Below are positions 37,555 through 47,200 of a DNA stretch of 64,000 nucleotides, piece by piece. Numbering within the stretch: the first letter of the stretch is position 1; every line of letters starts with the position of its first letter. The notes under the pieces are model-generated. The model was not told where the DNA came from. It worked only from the letters and a program-made list of their open reading frames with translations, and made no database searches. The translations under genes were made by a program, and so were the position numbers. This DNA is from Calothrix parasitica NIES-267. GTDB lineage: Bacteria; Cyanobacteriota; Cyanobacteriia; Cyanobacteriales; Nostocaceae. The stretch is from the NCBI RefSeq assembly GCF_002368095.1, contig NZ_AP018227.1, positions 5,844,123-5,908,122 of the forward strand. The letters are read 5' to 3'.

Positions 37555-37851
37555 ATGAACTTCATGGTACAACCAAATCCTAAAAATAGCACTAATAAAC
37601 CTAAGTTAGATCCAGAGCTTTATGCTCGTCTAAAAGCAGAAGCAGCATCTCCTTATCGAGGATTACGAAAGTTTGTTTATTTAGCTTTTAGTGCTTCTGG
37701 CTTAATAGGAGCATTTATTTTTGTGTTGCAGCTATTAGCCCGTAAAACATCTCTTGAGGTTGGTCTACCATCTTTAGCACTTCAACTAGGAGTAGTAGCT
37801 TTGATGGTTTTTCTTTGGCGATTGGAAGATAGTCGCGAAGAAAAACAGTAA
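37555..37851 (+). CDS. DUF3493 / LPA1 (REP27)-like membrane protein
   Basis: About 98 aa, starting at ATG 37555 or 37564; a GTG at 37537 is less likely. LDPELYARLKAEAASPYRGLR precedes two membrane segments (about 47-67 and 75-92), the pattern of the DUF3493 family related to plant LPA1/REP27, which is involved in photosystem II accumulation. A thylakoid location is likely. It follows the tRNA gene, which lies on the opposite strand. Confidence 0.8.
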   Translation: MNFMVQPNPKNSTNKPKLDPELYARLKAEAASPYRGLRKFVYLAFSASGLIGAFIFVLQLLARKTSLEVGLPSLALQLGVVALMVFLWRLEDSREEKQ

Positions 37852-38090
37852 ATATCTTGCTAAAATTCTTCATCTTTGTTAAATAACTTTACAAGACTCC
37901 ATAAAAACACACATCTTGAGATGAAACATAAAAAAAATATTAGGAAATTAGCAGGGAGCAAAGATTTCTGAGAAACTAAATATTGTTGAAACGAGGTCAG
38001 CTTATATAAAGACCTTGGGCTTATATTTGATGTTTGAAAGGGGTTATCTAATTTTAAAAACCCTGTATTTTATAAAACTGATAAAAAATG

Positions 38091-38125
38091 AAGCGCCAGA
38101 TTAACTATTGTTAGTCTTGGCGCTT
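38091..38125. terminator. Hairpin between convergent genes
   Basis: AAGCGCCA (38091-38098) pairs with TGGCGCTT (38118-38125) around a loop that extends the pairing partly. A second hairpin (TGGGTAAT 38157-38164 with ATTACCCA 38176-38183) follows. Confidence 0.6.
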
Positions 38126-38238
38126 TCAGTTTGCAATAGCAATAGGTAAAGGGTAGTGGGTAATTGTTTTTTCGGATTACCCATTATCTATTAATTAATA
38201 GACTCAGTACAATATTTTATTAGTTAACTATTACCGAA

Positions 38239-39912
38239 CTATTGCTGAACTGTTACTACATAAGGAGAAGGAATTGCTTGAGCTTGTCCTGCATTAACTA
38301 GTGCTTGATAAACAAAAGCAGCAACTTCTGCTCTGGTTGCTTGACGACTGGGGTTTAGTTGTGAAGCTGTTGGATAGTTGACTACAAGCTGTTTTGCGGT
38401 TGCTGCTGCAACTGAATTTTGTGCCCAGTTGGGAATTTGAGCAGCATCGCTATAAACTGAAAGAATACCTGGATTATTTGTAGTTAAACCCAAACCGTTA
38501 GCTAAGGAAACTAATACCTGTACTCTGGGAATTTCGAGTTGTGGTCTAAAAGTATTGTTGGGATAACCAGCAAGGAAAGGACTTCTACTAGCTGTTTGAA
38601 TCGCATTATAAGCCCAGAAGTTTGTGCTGACATCGCGGAAATTAGTGGCTTGTTTCTGAGCTTGTGGAGCAAAAGCTTTATTAATAATGGCAGCGAATTG
38701 AGCGCGGGTAACGGGTTCGTTAGGTTTGAAAGTACCATCGGGGAAACCAGCGATTACACCTTTAGAAGCTAAAGCTTCGATATAGTTTTTAGCCCAATAA
38801 TTTGGTGCTACGTCAACAAAAGCTGTTGCACCTCCAGGAGGTGGATTTACGCTAGCAGCAACAAATTCCACTGCACCTTGAATTTTACTTTGGTCGATAT
38901 CGTTACCAATCGCAAAAATTTGTATAGTCCGAGTAGCGTTGTTTATCGCATAACGCTTATTATTGCGAAGCAAGTTACCACCGGGTTCTTCAGCAGTTCC
39001 CAGGTCTGGGTTAGCAGTCGAAATCACTACAATACCATCGCGGGTATTATCCTGAATAACGTTTTTACGCAATACTGGTTGTGCTGAATTGGAGATAAAA
39101 AGTCCGTCTCTATTTTGCAAAATTTGGTTTTCAGCTATCAAGGGTGTAGATTTTCCACCGATAGCTAAACCAAATCCAGTATCTTGAAATAAGTTACCGC
39201 GAATCTCGCCGGCCGCAGATTTTGCGACAGAAACCCCATTACCTGTATTTTGAATAAAGATATTACCCGCGATTGTGGGATTACCCGTACCGGTAACAAA
39301 AACACCTTCTCGTTTGTTGTTAGTAAAAGTGCTATTTATAATTTTGGGATTTGTTGATTCTACCCATATTCCAGTACCGCGAGAAGCTGGGTTTGTGACG
39401 GTAACACCACTGATAGTAGAATTTTTTCCAGCAAGAATAGTAATGTTCTGACGAGCAAAAGTACGGCTGGTGTAATTACCGCTTCCTGTAATTAATGTTG
39501 CTTGTCCTTTTCCTGCTTCATCTCCGCGTAAAGTTACTCCCTCTTTGACTCTAAGGGGAAATCTTTCTCCTGTTTCTTTGCTGTAGCTACCAGGTGCTAG
39601 TTGAATAACTGTACCGGGTTGAGCTTGTCTAAGAGCAAAAGCGATGGTTTTAAATGGAGCAGCTTCGGTAGTACCACCATCTCTTTGGTCTGCACCAGTT
39701 TGAGGATTTACATAAATGATGCTGCTAGCAACGGGATTTTGCGCTATTTGAGTTTGAGCATTACTTTGCTTTGTAGAGTTTGCTTTTGATTCTTCTGCTG
39801 GTAGCAGCATCGAGCTACTAGAAACTACGAGCAAAGCAGCAATAGACAAAGGTAATTTAAAGTTAGTTGAGAAATTATTGCGTAAAGAAATGGGAAAGCC
39901 CTTATATTTCAT
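38239..39912 (-). CDS. Surface protein: DUF1565 beta-helix plus three SLH domains
   Basis: The 557-aa protein has a signal peptide (about 1-45). A right-handed beta-helix follows, starting IIYVNPQTGADQRDGGTTEA and APFKTIAFALRQA, with many NxI/NxF rungs up to about residue 340. Three S-layer homology domains follow (about 362-545; FVDVAPNYWAKNYIEALA, FPDGTFKPNEPVTRAQFA). SLH domains anchor proteins to cell-wall polymers or the outer membrane in cyanobacteria. The beta-helix resembles carbohydrate-active or adhesive folds; catalytic residues cannot be assigned. It is monocistronic. Confidence 0.88.
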   Translation of the reverse strand: MKYKGFPISLRNNFSTNFKLPLSIAALLVVSSSSMLLPAEESKANSTKQSNAQTQIAQNPVASSIIYVNPQTGADQRDGGTTEAAPFKTIAFALRQAQPGTVIQLAPGSYSKETGERFPLRVKEGVTLRGDEAGKGQATLITGSGNYTSRTFARQNITILAGKNSTISGVTVTNPASRGTGIWVESTNPKIINSTFTNNKREGVFVTGTGNPTIAGNIFIQNTGNGVSVAKSAAGEIRGNLFQDTGFGLAIGGKSTPLIAENQILQNRDGLFISNSAQPVLRKNVIQDNTRDGIVVISTANPDLGTAEEPGGNLLRNNKRYAINNATRTIQIFAIGNDIDQSKIQGAVEFVAASVNPPPGGATAFVDVAPNYWAKNYIEALASKGVIAGFPDGTFKPNEPVTRAQFAAIINKAFAPQAQKQATNFRDVSTNFWAYNAIQTASRSPFLAGYPNNTFRPQLEIPRVQVLVSLANGLGLTTNNPGILSVYSDAAQIPNWAQNSVAAATAKQLVVNYPTASQLNPSRQATRAEVAAFVYQALVNAGQAQAIPSPYVVTVQQ

Positions 39913-40366
39913 CTTTAATTTGTGCGTATGATGTAGGTGCCGAGGTTAGCCTAGTGGCTTTTAACCCATGCAAAACTATACCTGATGGACAGCATATAAT
40001 CAGCATAGTTCCAATACCTATTAAAATATTTTTTCGGTATTAGATTAAATTTTTAAGTACAAATACTTTTCCATACTTTTGCCACTAGTATTCTTTAGAC
40101 TCAAATTTTTATCAAGGTTTTTCTTGTTACTTAATGTTAAGTACATCAATAAGTAGTAAAGCGAAATTATTTATACATTTACTGCTCAGTTATATTGCTG
40201 TTCCCTGCTCCCTATTCTCTGCCTAAACGAAATATTAAATAAATTTTGCACAAGTAGTTTAAGTACTTATTAATAATGGTTGACAAGCAACAGATAGTAG
40301 GCAAATAAATTTCAATGATAGTGCGTTCAATCAAAAATTGAACCAAAAGTCTAATTCAATGTTTAA
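39913..40366. other. Intergenic region upstream of the SLH gene
   Basis: AT-rich, with the promoter of the SLH gene at the left end. A TACTTAATGTTAAGTA palindrome lies near 40129-40145. There is no gene. Confidence 0.4.
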
Positions 40367-41437
40367 TTAAAAAGGCAATTTGACATAAAAAGTTGTGCCA
40401 TTTCCCACAACTGAATCAAACCATATCTCTCCACCGTGCAATTCTACACATCTTTTTACAATCACAAGCCCTAAGCCGCTACCTCTAATTTTTCCAGCAT
40501 TACTTCCGCGCTGAAAACTTTTAAAAAGCTTCTGTCTATCTTGTTCGGGGATTCCTATTCCCTGGTCTTTTACCTTAAATAAAGCAGCGTTATTGTCGCA
40601 GAGTAAATCTAAGTTTATTTCTCCACCATCAGGAGAATATTTTATTGCATTGCAAAGTAAGTTACTAAGTATTTGTTGTAGTAAAGTAGAGTCTAAATTA
40701 GCTTCATTACAATTACATTGATAGTTAAATTTAATAGTATGATGGCTTCCTCGAATCAGTTTTAAATCTTCTACTAGTTGCTCGGTGAATAAAACTAAGT
40801 TTAAGGAAGTACGTTGCAATTGAAGCTTGTCTGATTCAGCTTGATTAATAAGCAACATATTATCTACTAGTTGCACCAAATGTTTACTAGACTGTTCAAT
40901 ATGTTCAAAGCAGCGCATTTGACGCTTAATATCTAATTTTCCATGATATTTTTTGAGCAATTGCACTCCTAAAATTATATTTGTCAAAGGAGTTCTATAT
41001 TCATGAGAAACTGTATTGACGACGCTTGATTTAAGGATGTTCAATTCCTTCTCTTTTTGTAAGGCTTTGTGGACTTCTAGGTCATTTTGCACAAAGCTAC
41101 TAATATTGTGAATTGTCACTAACCATTGATTCTGATTTGGTTCGGGAATCAGTAATTGGATAACTACTTCAAAGGTTTGTTCGGGAAAATCATGGGGAAT
41201 AAATTTCCGAATAATTTTTTCTTCACCACTACTAACTAATTGTTCTATTGCTTCCCCACCGAGTTTAGTAACTACATTATTACTATCTATTTTTCCAAGT
41301 AATTTTAAATTATCTCTACCATTGTGATTTGCTAAAATAATTTTATATTCGCTATCGAGCAGCAATATTCCTTGTGGTATATTCTTAATAATTTTGTCTA
41401 AAGTCTTTTCTTCTTGGGTAATAAAAAGTGACTGCAA
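40367..41437 (-). CDS. PAS-histidine kinase, probably 5'-truncated
   Basis: From a TTG at 41437 it gives 356 aa: a PAS domain (about 12-115), HisKA with His145 in TVSHEYRTPLTN, and HATPase with DQGIGIPEQDRQKLFKSF and GSGLGLVIVKRC. There is no transmembrane segment. The frame stays open upstream to about 41557 and encodes a coiled-coil-like DFYELEKQIEDTHSYEKLL that looks like genuine kinase sequence, yet there is no ATG. A foldback element lies directly upstream. The gene has therefore probably lost its original 5' end. A PAS protein on the same strand beyond the IS element may be the missing part. Confidence 0.75.
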   Translation of the reverse strand: MQSLFITQEEKTLDKIIKNIPQGILLLDSEYKIILANHNGRDNLKLLGKIDSNNVVTKLGGEAIEQLVSSGEEKIIRKFIPHDFPEQTFEVVIQLLIPEPNQNQWLVTIHNISSFVQNDLEVHKALQKEKELNILKSSVVNTVSHEYRTPLTNIILGVQLLKKYHGKLDIKRQMRCFEHIEQSSKHLVQLVDNMLLINQAESDKLQLQRTSLNLVLFTEQLVEDLKLIRGSHHTIKFNYQCNCNEANLDSTLLQQILSNLLCNAIKYSPDGGEINLDLLCDNNAALFKVKDQGIGIPEQDRQKLFKSFQRGSNAGKIRGSGLGLVIVKRCVELHGGEIWFDSVVGNGTTFYVKLPF

Positions 41438-41586
41438 CAGTTTTTCATAGCTATGGGTATCTTCAATTTGCTTCTCTAATTCGTAAAAATCTACGATATG
41501 GGAGCCATGAGAGTTTTGTATCCCCTCAAAATTTCGGGGTATCGGCTGTCTTGAATGTCAACTGCAATCATAAAAAAGCAGCGGCG

Positions 41587-41711
41587 CAACTGGGGAACCG
41601 CTACGCTGATTTGACGGTACCAGGTAGGGGCAGATAGATTTTGCATTGGAACAGAAAATAGCAGTGCCCCCACCTGGCACTCCGCTGTCGCCGCCAAATC
41701 TTCCCCAGTTG
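41587..41711. repeat. GC-richer foldback element (about 44-bp inverted arms)
   Basis: The left arm (41587-41630) begins CAACTGGGGAA and ends CCAGGTAGGGG. The right arm (41667-41711) is an imperfect inverted copy ending CCCCAGTTG. It lies at the broken 5' end of the histidine kinase. The 98-codon frame running through it on the minus strand is probably not a gene. Confidence 0.6.
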
Positions 41712-41915
41712 CTGGATCTTCGTTCAGGGCAACAAATAAATAAAAATAATCAAAAACCAAGAAATTGATTAATGTCGGAAATTGCAAATAAACAAGGTAA
41801 ATATACTATAAAAACCACTAAAAAAGTTTCAATTGTTTATAAAAACTATGAAAAAATAGCCAAATATAAATAGATGTGGTTAACTCATGTTACGGGTTTT
41901 TTACAATCAAGGGTG

Positions 41916-43605
41916 TTATTGAGCCACCCATGAGCAACCAAAGGGATTAGAAGAAGATTTCTGCCGAATAATTGTCTTCAAAGGTGGAATATTTTCAAAT
42001 TGGGAAATGCGGTCGCGAATATACTCAAAAAAGCTGATACCCAACTTACGAGTAGTGTCAACAAGAGACATAAAAATATCCCATGCTTTTGTCCCTTGTT
42101 CTGTCTGGGTAGCGTAACTAATGTTACGCCGCTGCACCATAGTTCTGGCAGCTAACTCCGCAGGGTTGTTGTGTAATGGTAATTCTGGATGCTCTAAGAC
42201 AAGAAGCAACTTGTCTACTTTTAAAGCAGTTAATCGTTTTCGCTCATCTAACTGCTCGTAACCAGTTTTTTCAGTAAAAAGTGTCCAAAATTCCAGTTCT
42301 AATTGATTAGCTTTTTCAGAACTCGGGGAATCTCGGTAAGCTAACAATTTTCGGTAATAATTCCAGAATCTTTCCAGAAAATCATCCAAAAGTTTTTGGT
42401 GGTAAGCCACCAAGGGAGTTAGCTTCTTGTAATGTCGTCCTTCATGTACCCAACAAAGAGCTAAGTCCGAAGTTATTAGCTTGAACTGTGGAGCATCATC
42501 ACACCGCTTTGGTTTTGATTACGGGAGTATTAGATTGCTGATGATAAAAGGCAATTGCTGCCGATTCATATATGCGGGAACGATGCTGTCCCCCTAGTTT
42601 ACACAAATATTTATCAATTAAAAAATTAAACTCAGTTTCGGTAAAAACTTTTTGTTGAGGTAATAATTTGAGTTGATTAATCCACTTGGCTGGTACACTA
42701 AAAGTTTCTAAAAGCTCATATGTTAAGGAGTTAAGAATAAGCTCAAGTTCAGTCGTGTTTTGTAATACTTTCAACACAGTCAAACGGTCTTTGTTTCGGG
42801 TCGTCTGGTAGATTGTATACAAAGGGTTGCAAATTACATTTGTTGTATGGTTCACTCCCCTCACACGCGCACCTGTTTGGTCAAAATGCTGCCAAGGACT
42901 ACTTGCTAAACCCGACTCATATACTTGTTGATACTCTGTAACAAAAACTTCTTGATTTTTTATTAATAAATTCGATAAATATCCTGCACTCATTGAAATC
43001 CCAATATCTTCCAAAAATTCCAGAAGTTTACCTTGGGTCATATTTCCGCCGTAATACAGACTCATTACTAAAGCTTTTATTCCCGGACCAAATTCTCCAT
43101 CGTAACCATCTGGTAGAGACGCTAAATAAGTTTTTCCTGTTTGGGGTGAGTAATATTTTTGCTTGCGGAATAACACGTTATCTGTTTTAAGCAGAATGTC
43201 TTGAATTATTACTTCTTCGTAACCTTTAAATTCTGCATCTGCTGGTAATTTTTCTTTCGGGTAAGTAACTATCTCTTCTCGATCTATTTTTACAGTCTCG
43301 TTTTTACTTCTTTTATGATGTTCTGCTGGGGTTTTTCGCTCTTTTTCTGACGAGTGGTCGTTTTTAAACCCTTTCTTCTTATTAGCTTTTATATCTGGTT
43401 TACCTTCTTCACCCTTAAGACGGTTGTTTTCGTCCCGCAGTTTTTGGTTTTCTTCTCGTAGCTCTTTTATTTCTAATTGTTGCTGCTCTATCAAATTGAG
43501 TAATATTTCTACTGTCCGACGCATTGACTCATCTGCAATCTCTCTGGTGTCGATGGTTTGCAGCAATGAAGATACTAAGTTCTCAGCTTCGGATTTTTGC
43601 GTCAT
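41916..43605 (-). pseudogene. Frameshifted IS66-like transposase
   Basis: Upstream part (42499-43605, 368 aa): a coiled-coil N-terminus, a Lys-rich linker, then the catalytic domain with the first Asp in HFDQTGARVRG. It ends at a stop right after a shift. Downstream part (41916-42413, open upstream to about the shift): the second Asp region SDLALCWVHEGRHYKKL and the Glu region NNPAELAARTMVQRRN. The two parts are in different frames (+1 or -2), so the catalytic triad is split. A programmed -1 slip would not restore it. The length of the joined product is normal for IS66-like enzymes. Confidence 0.8.
41916..43605. mobile_element. IS66-like insertion sequence (ends not resolved)
   Basis: Defined by the transposase remnant only. 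I found no convincing terminal inverted repeats in the flanks (about 41790-41915 and 43606-43668). It lies between two genes for PAS-containing sensor proteins on the same strand. Confidence 0.6.
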
Positions 43606-43668
43606 GCCTCATATTTTATAACGCGGTGTGTACCAATTTACATTCTGATTTTTTATTTCTACCCCGAT

Positions 43669-44253
43669 TTACCGAGCGGATACAGAGTTTTGATTAATTA
43701 CTGTTGTTGAATTTTGTTTGTATTCGCTTTTGATAAAATCAAGTTTTTGCTGAGTTTTTTGTAATTTGTTTTTAATTAATTCAACTTTTTGGGAAACAGA
43801 ATCTATCAATTCATATGTACTTTTATCTGAAGCTAAATATGATTGATAATCTAATTTTTCTGGCAATTGATCAACTATAATTTCTTTACCAATACCGCAA
43901 ATTAATTCATCTGCGCTTTTATTTATTCTCCAAGATATCCAGCGGTAGCTTTCATCCTTGTGTTGATGACGTAAATTTATTTCAACTATTTGATTTTTTT
44001 CCAATTTAGATAAAGCTTTGGAAGTAACCTCTACATCTTCCGGGTGAACAAATGCTAGCATCGGTTTTGCTACTAATTCTGATTCATCCCAACCCAGCAA
44101 GTTCTTCCAGTAATAACCATTTAGCTTTTGATAGTAGCCATCTTTCGTAATGACACACCATAAATCGGGAATAAGTTGTAAAAATTGCTGCAATAGCTTA
44201 CCTTCTTGGTTTATTCCTGTTTCTTTCACATGTGAAGACTTTGAGTTATTCAT
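43669..44253 (-). CDS. PAS-domain protein, possibly the N-terminal part of an interrupted sensor kinase
   Basis: 194 aa from the ATG at 44253, which has a good AGAGGAAAGG Shine-Dalgarno; a TTG eight codons upstream is less likely. A PAS fold (about 18-130; LIPDLWCVITKDGYYQKLNG, FVHPEDVEVTSKALSKL) is followed by a coiled coil (about 140-180; KVELIKNKLQKTQQKLDFI). There is no kinase or cyclase domain after it. The frame ends next to the IS66-like element. PAS plus coil without output is what one expects if the rest of a kinase was cut off. Confidence 0.75.
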   Translation of the reverse strand: MNNSKSSHVKETGINQEGKLLQQFLQLIPDLWCVITKDGYYQKLNGYYWKNLLGWDESELVAKPMLAFVHPEDVEVTSKALSKLEKNQIVEINLRHQHKDESYRWISWRINKSADELICGIGKEIIVDQLPEKLDYQSYLASDKSTYELIDSVSQKVELIKNKLQKTQQKLDFIKSEYKQNSTTVINQNSVSAR

Positions 44254-44632
44254 CAAACCTTTCCTCTCTGGTCTCAAGATGGATAAAGCTAACTTTAAAC
44301 TATAGAAATATTACGTAAATAATCTTGTTCATAACAACTAACCTAAGCAATAGAGTGATTAATTGTATTAATAATTGTAAACAATTATTGTAAATAAATA
44401 TAAATAAATATTAAGTTAGCATGATTGATACTTACCCTCCAACCAAAAGTAAGAACTTTACGAATGCAGTAGTAACCTTCCCCGTGTATCGTGGCTATAT
44501 CAGTAATGTAAGACAGTTTAGTTTGCCAAATAGCTCAACATTTATTCACGAAATATGTAGCTCAATATAGCTATATAAGGACTATGATTGGCGATAGCAA
44601 GTATTGAAAGCAGCGATATTTCAATCTCAATT
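44254..44632. other. Divergent intergenic region
   Basis: 379 AT-rich bp with promoters for the PAS gene and the DUF2839 gene. No other structure was found. Confidence 0.4.
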
Positions 44633-44845
44633 ATGGGCGAAGCAAAGCGGCGTAAAAGTTCACTAGGAAATGATTACGGGCAATCCCCTCGTATTTTACC
44701 CTGGGTTCCGATAACCAAAAAACAAGCAGAACAGTTTGTCAATTGGACTACTCGGGGTGCATGGATTGGCATTTTCCTAATGATTGCTATTTGGATAACG
44801 GTTCGTTTTATCGGACCAGCTTTTGGTTGGTGGCAGGTAGTATAA
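44633..44845 (+). CDS. DUF2839 family small membrane protein
   Basis: 70 aa from ATG 44633 (MGEAKRRKSSLG, the typical family start; a longer reading from 44588 is unlikely). RILPWVPITKKQAEQFVNWT precedes one membrane segment (about 46-66) and the protein ends PAFGWWQVV. The family is restricted to cyanobacteria; the function is unknown. A strong hairpin follows. Confidence 0.88.
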   Translation: MGEAKRRKSSLGNDYGQSPRILPWVPITKKQAEQFVNWTTRGAWIGIFLMIAIWITVRFIGPAFGWWQVV

Positions 44846-44881
44846 AGATACTAATAATTAATTGTCATCGTAGAAATTATA

Positions 44882-44915
44882 AAAATCGTATCGCAACTAT
44901 TCGCGATACGATTTT
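44882..44915 (+). terminator. Intrinsic terminator of the DUF2839 gene
   Basis: AAAATCGTATCGC (44882-44894) pairs perfectly with GCGATACGATTTT (44903-44915); the stem ends in the T run. It is symmetrical, so it could also act on the other strand. Confidence 0.8.
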
Positions 44916-45606
44916 GAATTATTTATTAATCTGCAAAGCAATTTTCTAAATTATTTTTTCTAATTCAGTTGATAATAATTGCTAATTTAAGTGTTTAATT
45001 ATCTAATGAATATGAAGTAACTTTTAGATTTTTATTTATCCGTATTATTTCTTTATAAATTTTCGACAAGCTACCGATAAATAAGTTAGAAGAAATAAAA
45101 TAAACTATATTAGAGAGCTAGTATCAGCTTAGAAGCCTTGCTATTGCTGCTTATTAGCTGAGAGGAGTGCAGTTTTTTAAGCTTACTTACTTGTACTAAT
45201 TATTGATGCAAATGGTAGCTAAAGAGACATTTTCACAAAGACTTAATGAGAATTTTGGCGAATTGGCAGCAAGGACTTGAATTATTTAGTTATCCTCAAG
45301 TTTTAGTTGAAACATAACTTTCAACCAAATGTATCAGCGTCCATTAGTAACTATAAGCGATGAGAGGTTTTGTGTAATGCTTTGAAAAGAATAACTAGGG
45401 AAGGCTGATTCGCTTTTACTGCAAGGGAAGCATCTGTAGGGGTTAAAAATACAACTATTTACCATAATAGTTACAGCAGTAAAACGGAGTAAATTTTCCA
45501 TCAACTAATGAAAACTTGCGTTTATCGCAGTAATTAACCGATGAAGATATAATTTGTCAAATTCTGCTAGTTGACTTCTACTAAATATGAGTTAATGTGA
45601 TAGCGG
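44916..45606. other. Intergenic region without visible genes
   Basis: AT-rich. I see no reading frame, repeat or strong hairpin that I can support. Confidence 0.4.
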
Positions 45607-45767
45607 ATTTATATTGTCAGTATCTACCCTGACCCCGGCAATATAAATAAGAAGTAAAATTTAATCTATCGTGCCCGAAATTTTTAGATTGCAAAGTGAA
45701 TATTATGATACGGCACGACCTGCTTAATTGAACTACCATTTCCAAGGTAGTAATTTTCAGATTTTTT
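45607..45767 (+). ncRNA. Candidate structured RNA or long 5' leader upstream of DUF1815 gene
   Basis: Three stems follow each other. ATTTATATTG (45607-45616) pairs with CAATATAAAT (45639-45648) and encloses TCAG/CTGA. TCGTGCC (45669-45675) pairs with GGCACGA (45712-45718). ACTACC (45732-45737) pairs with GGTAGT (45746-45751), followed by T-rich sequence ending TTTTTT about 45767. The last stem could be a terminator, giving a small RNA of about 160-250 nt, or all could be part of the 5' leader of the gene at 45872. The strand and ends are not certain. Confidence 0.35.
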
Positions 45768-45871
45768 AAACTATGGACAATTGTAATGATTAGTTTACAA
45801 TACCATTTGATGAGAAAATCTAAAAAAAATATAAAAGAGACTAAAATTATTTTGGTGTTTGGAGGATAAAA

Positions 45872-46216
45872 GTGTTTCTTAGATTAGCGCAACAACACCG
45901 GCAGTTCGTTCAAGACTTAGTAATGAATTTACAAGCCTTAGCGATAGTGTTAGAGAGACGTGGTTACCCTGCGTCCTGTTACACCTGCGGTGACCAGATG
46001 AATAGTGCTTCGTTCATGGTTAGCTTGGGAGAAAATCATCTGATTCGCTTCTTAGTATCCGATTATGGCATCACTTGGACTGAGATGCGTGACGACCGCG
46101 AATTAATGAAGTTGGAAGGTGCAGAAGCAGTAAGCCAACTACAGGAACTCGCGAATATAGTAAAGCATCCACCAATTGAAGCTTGTACCACCGGTAAAAC
46201 CCTTGTAAAACGCTAG
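45872..46216 (+). CDS. DUF1815 family protein
   Basis: 114 aa from a GTG start preceded by GGAGG at good spacing. The sequence MFLRLAQQHRQFVQDLVMNL, CYTCGDQMNSASFMVSLG and LVSDYGITWTEMRDDREL fits DUF1815, a compact soluble cyanobacterial family with a conserved CxxC-like pair (CYTC). The function is unknown. It is flanked by about 1 kb of non-coding DNA on each side, with a possible structured leader upstream, which suggests special regulation. Confidence 0.88.
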   Translation: MFLRLAQQHRQFVQDLVMNLQALAIVLERRGYPASCYTCGDQMNSASFMVSLGENHLIRFLVSDYGITWTEMRDDRELMKLEGAEAVSQLQELANIVKHPPIEACTTGKTLVKR

Positions 46217-47200
46217 TAAAGGATTATTTGAACAGGTAGTAGCCGCTCTCCTAAATGGGTAATGCTTTGACTGATTTGGGATACTATCAAAGGAATTCAA
46301 AAATGTTATGAGTTCATGATTATCATTAGACCAAATATTAGCCAGTCATTTCTTTTAATCCTTACCAGAGATTGTCAGATATTAAATTAATCTACGCAAT
46401 TTTCATTAGTTGCTGAATCTATTGGTATATCTTGGCTCTTACCATATTAAGGCTTTTATTTTTGCAGTAAGAGCAGTATAAAGTCACGCAAAACTGAGCA
46501 TAGCTCTCAAGTCATTCGTTAATAACAAAAGCTAGTAACACCATTTTTTGAACCAAAATAAAGTTTGCAACTTTAATGCTGGTAAATGTAAATGTGTCTA
46601 CTAACGAGAATAACTGAATCACTAGATATTGGAATCATGCTCTTCTAAATTAAGAAGTATTATTGCTAACTATAAATTTTTAGGTAGAAGTATATATATG
46701 GCATATTTACTTATTTCTTACCTATCTAAATAGCATTTTACTTCCCAGACTCTAAGGGAGTATATTTTTTTTCAAAGGGGAAATATATTGTCTAAGGAAA
46801 TGCAGATAAAGCACGTAAGTTAAATCATTACAGCGTCTGAGTGGCGATAAAATTCCCCATGCTTGTATCCGAATAATTACAGAAAAAACTGGTCATATAA
46901 AGTAAACCGTGTTAATACTCACTCGGTAACGTAATTGTATTTACTCAAATATATTGTATTCTAAAATACCTTTTTATTCAAATATTTCGAGCGAAATATT
47001 TAGACTATTTTCTTCTATTTGCTTTTTTCCTCAGCTGGGAGCAGGAATAATTGAGATTTTTCATTTTGAGCTAGGGGAACGGACAGCAGAGCAGTGTGTT
47101 GTCAATTAGTAAATACTGTGATAGGAGAGAAACAGTGATTAGGTAGACTTGATATTGTTGTTTAATCACTTGTAAACCCGCGCATCTGCAAAGATTTAAG
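46217..47200. other. Intergenic region without visible genes
   Basis: 984 bp. A weak hairpin plus T8 (CTTCCCAGACTCTAAGGGAG near 46741-46760) could be a terminator. AAAGTT-TGC-AACTTT lies near 46562. Otherwise AT-rich, with the promoter of the thioesterase gene at its right end. Confidence 0.4.

Noticed and set aside
41491-41787. 98-codon minus-strand frame next to the kinase
   Set aside because: It is mostly made of a foldback repeat and uses a TTG start without a ribosome binding site.
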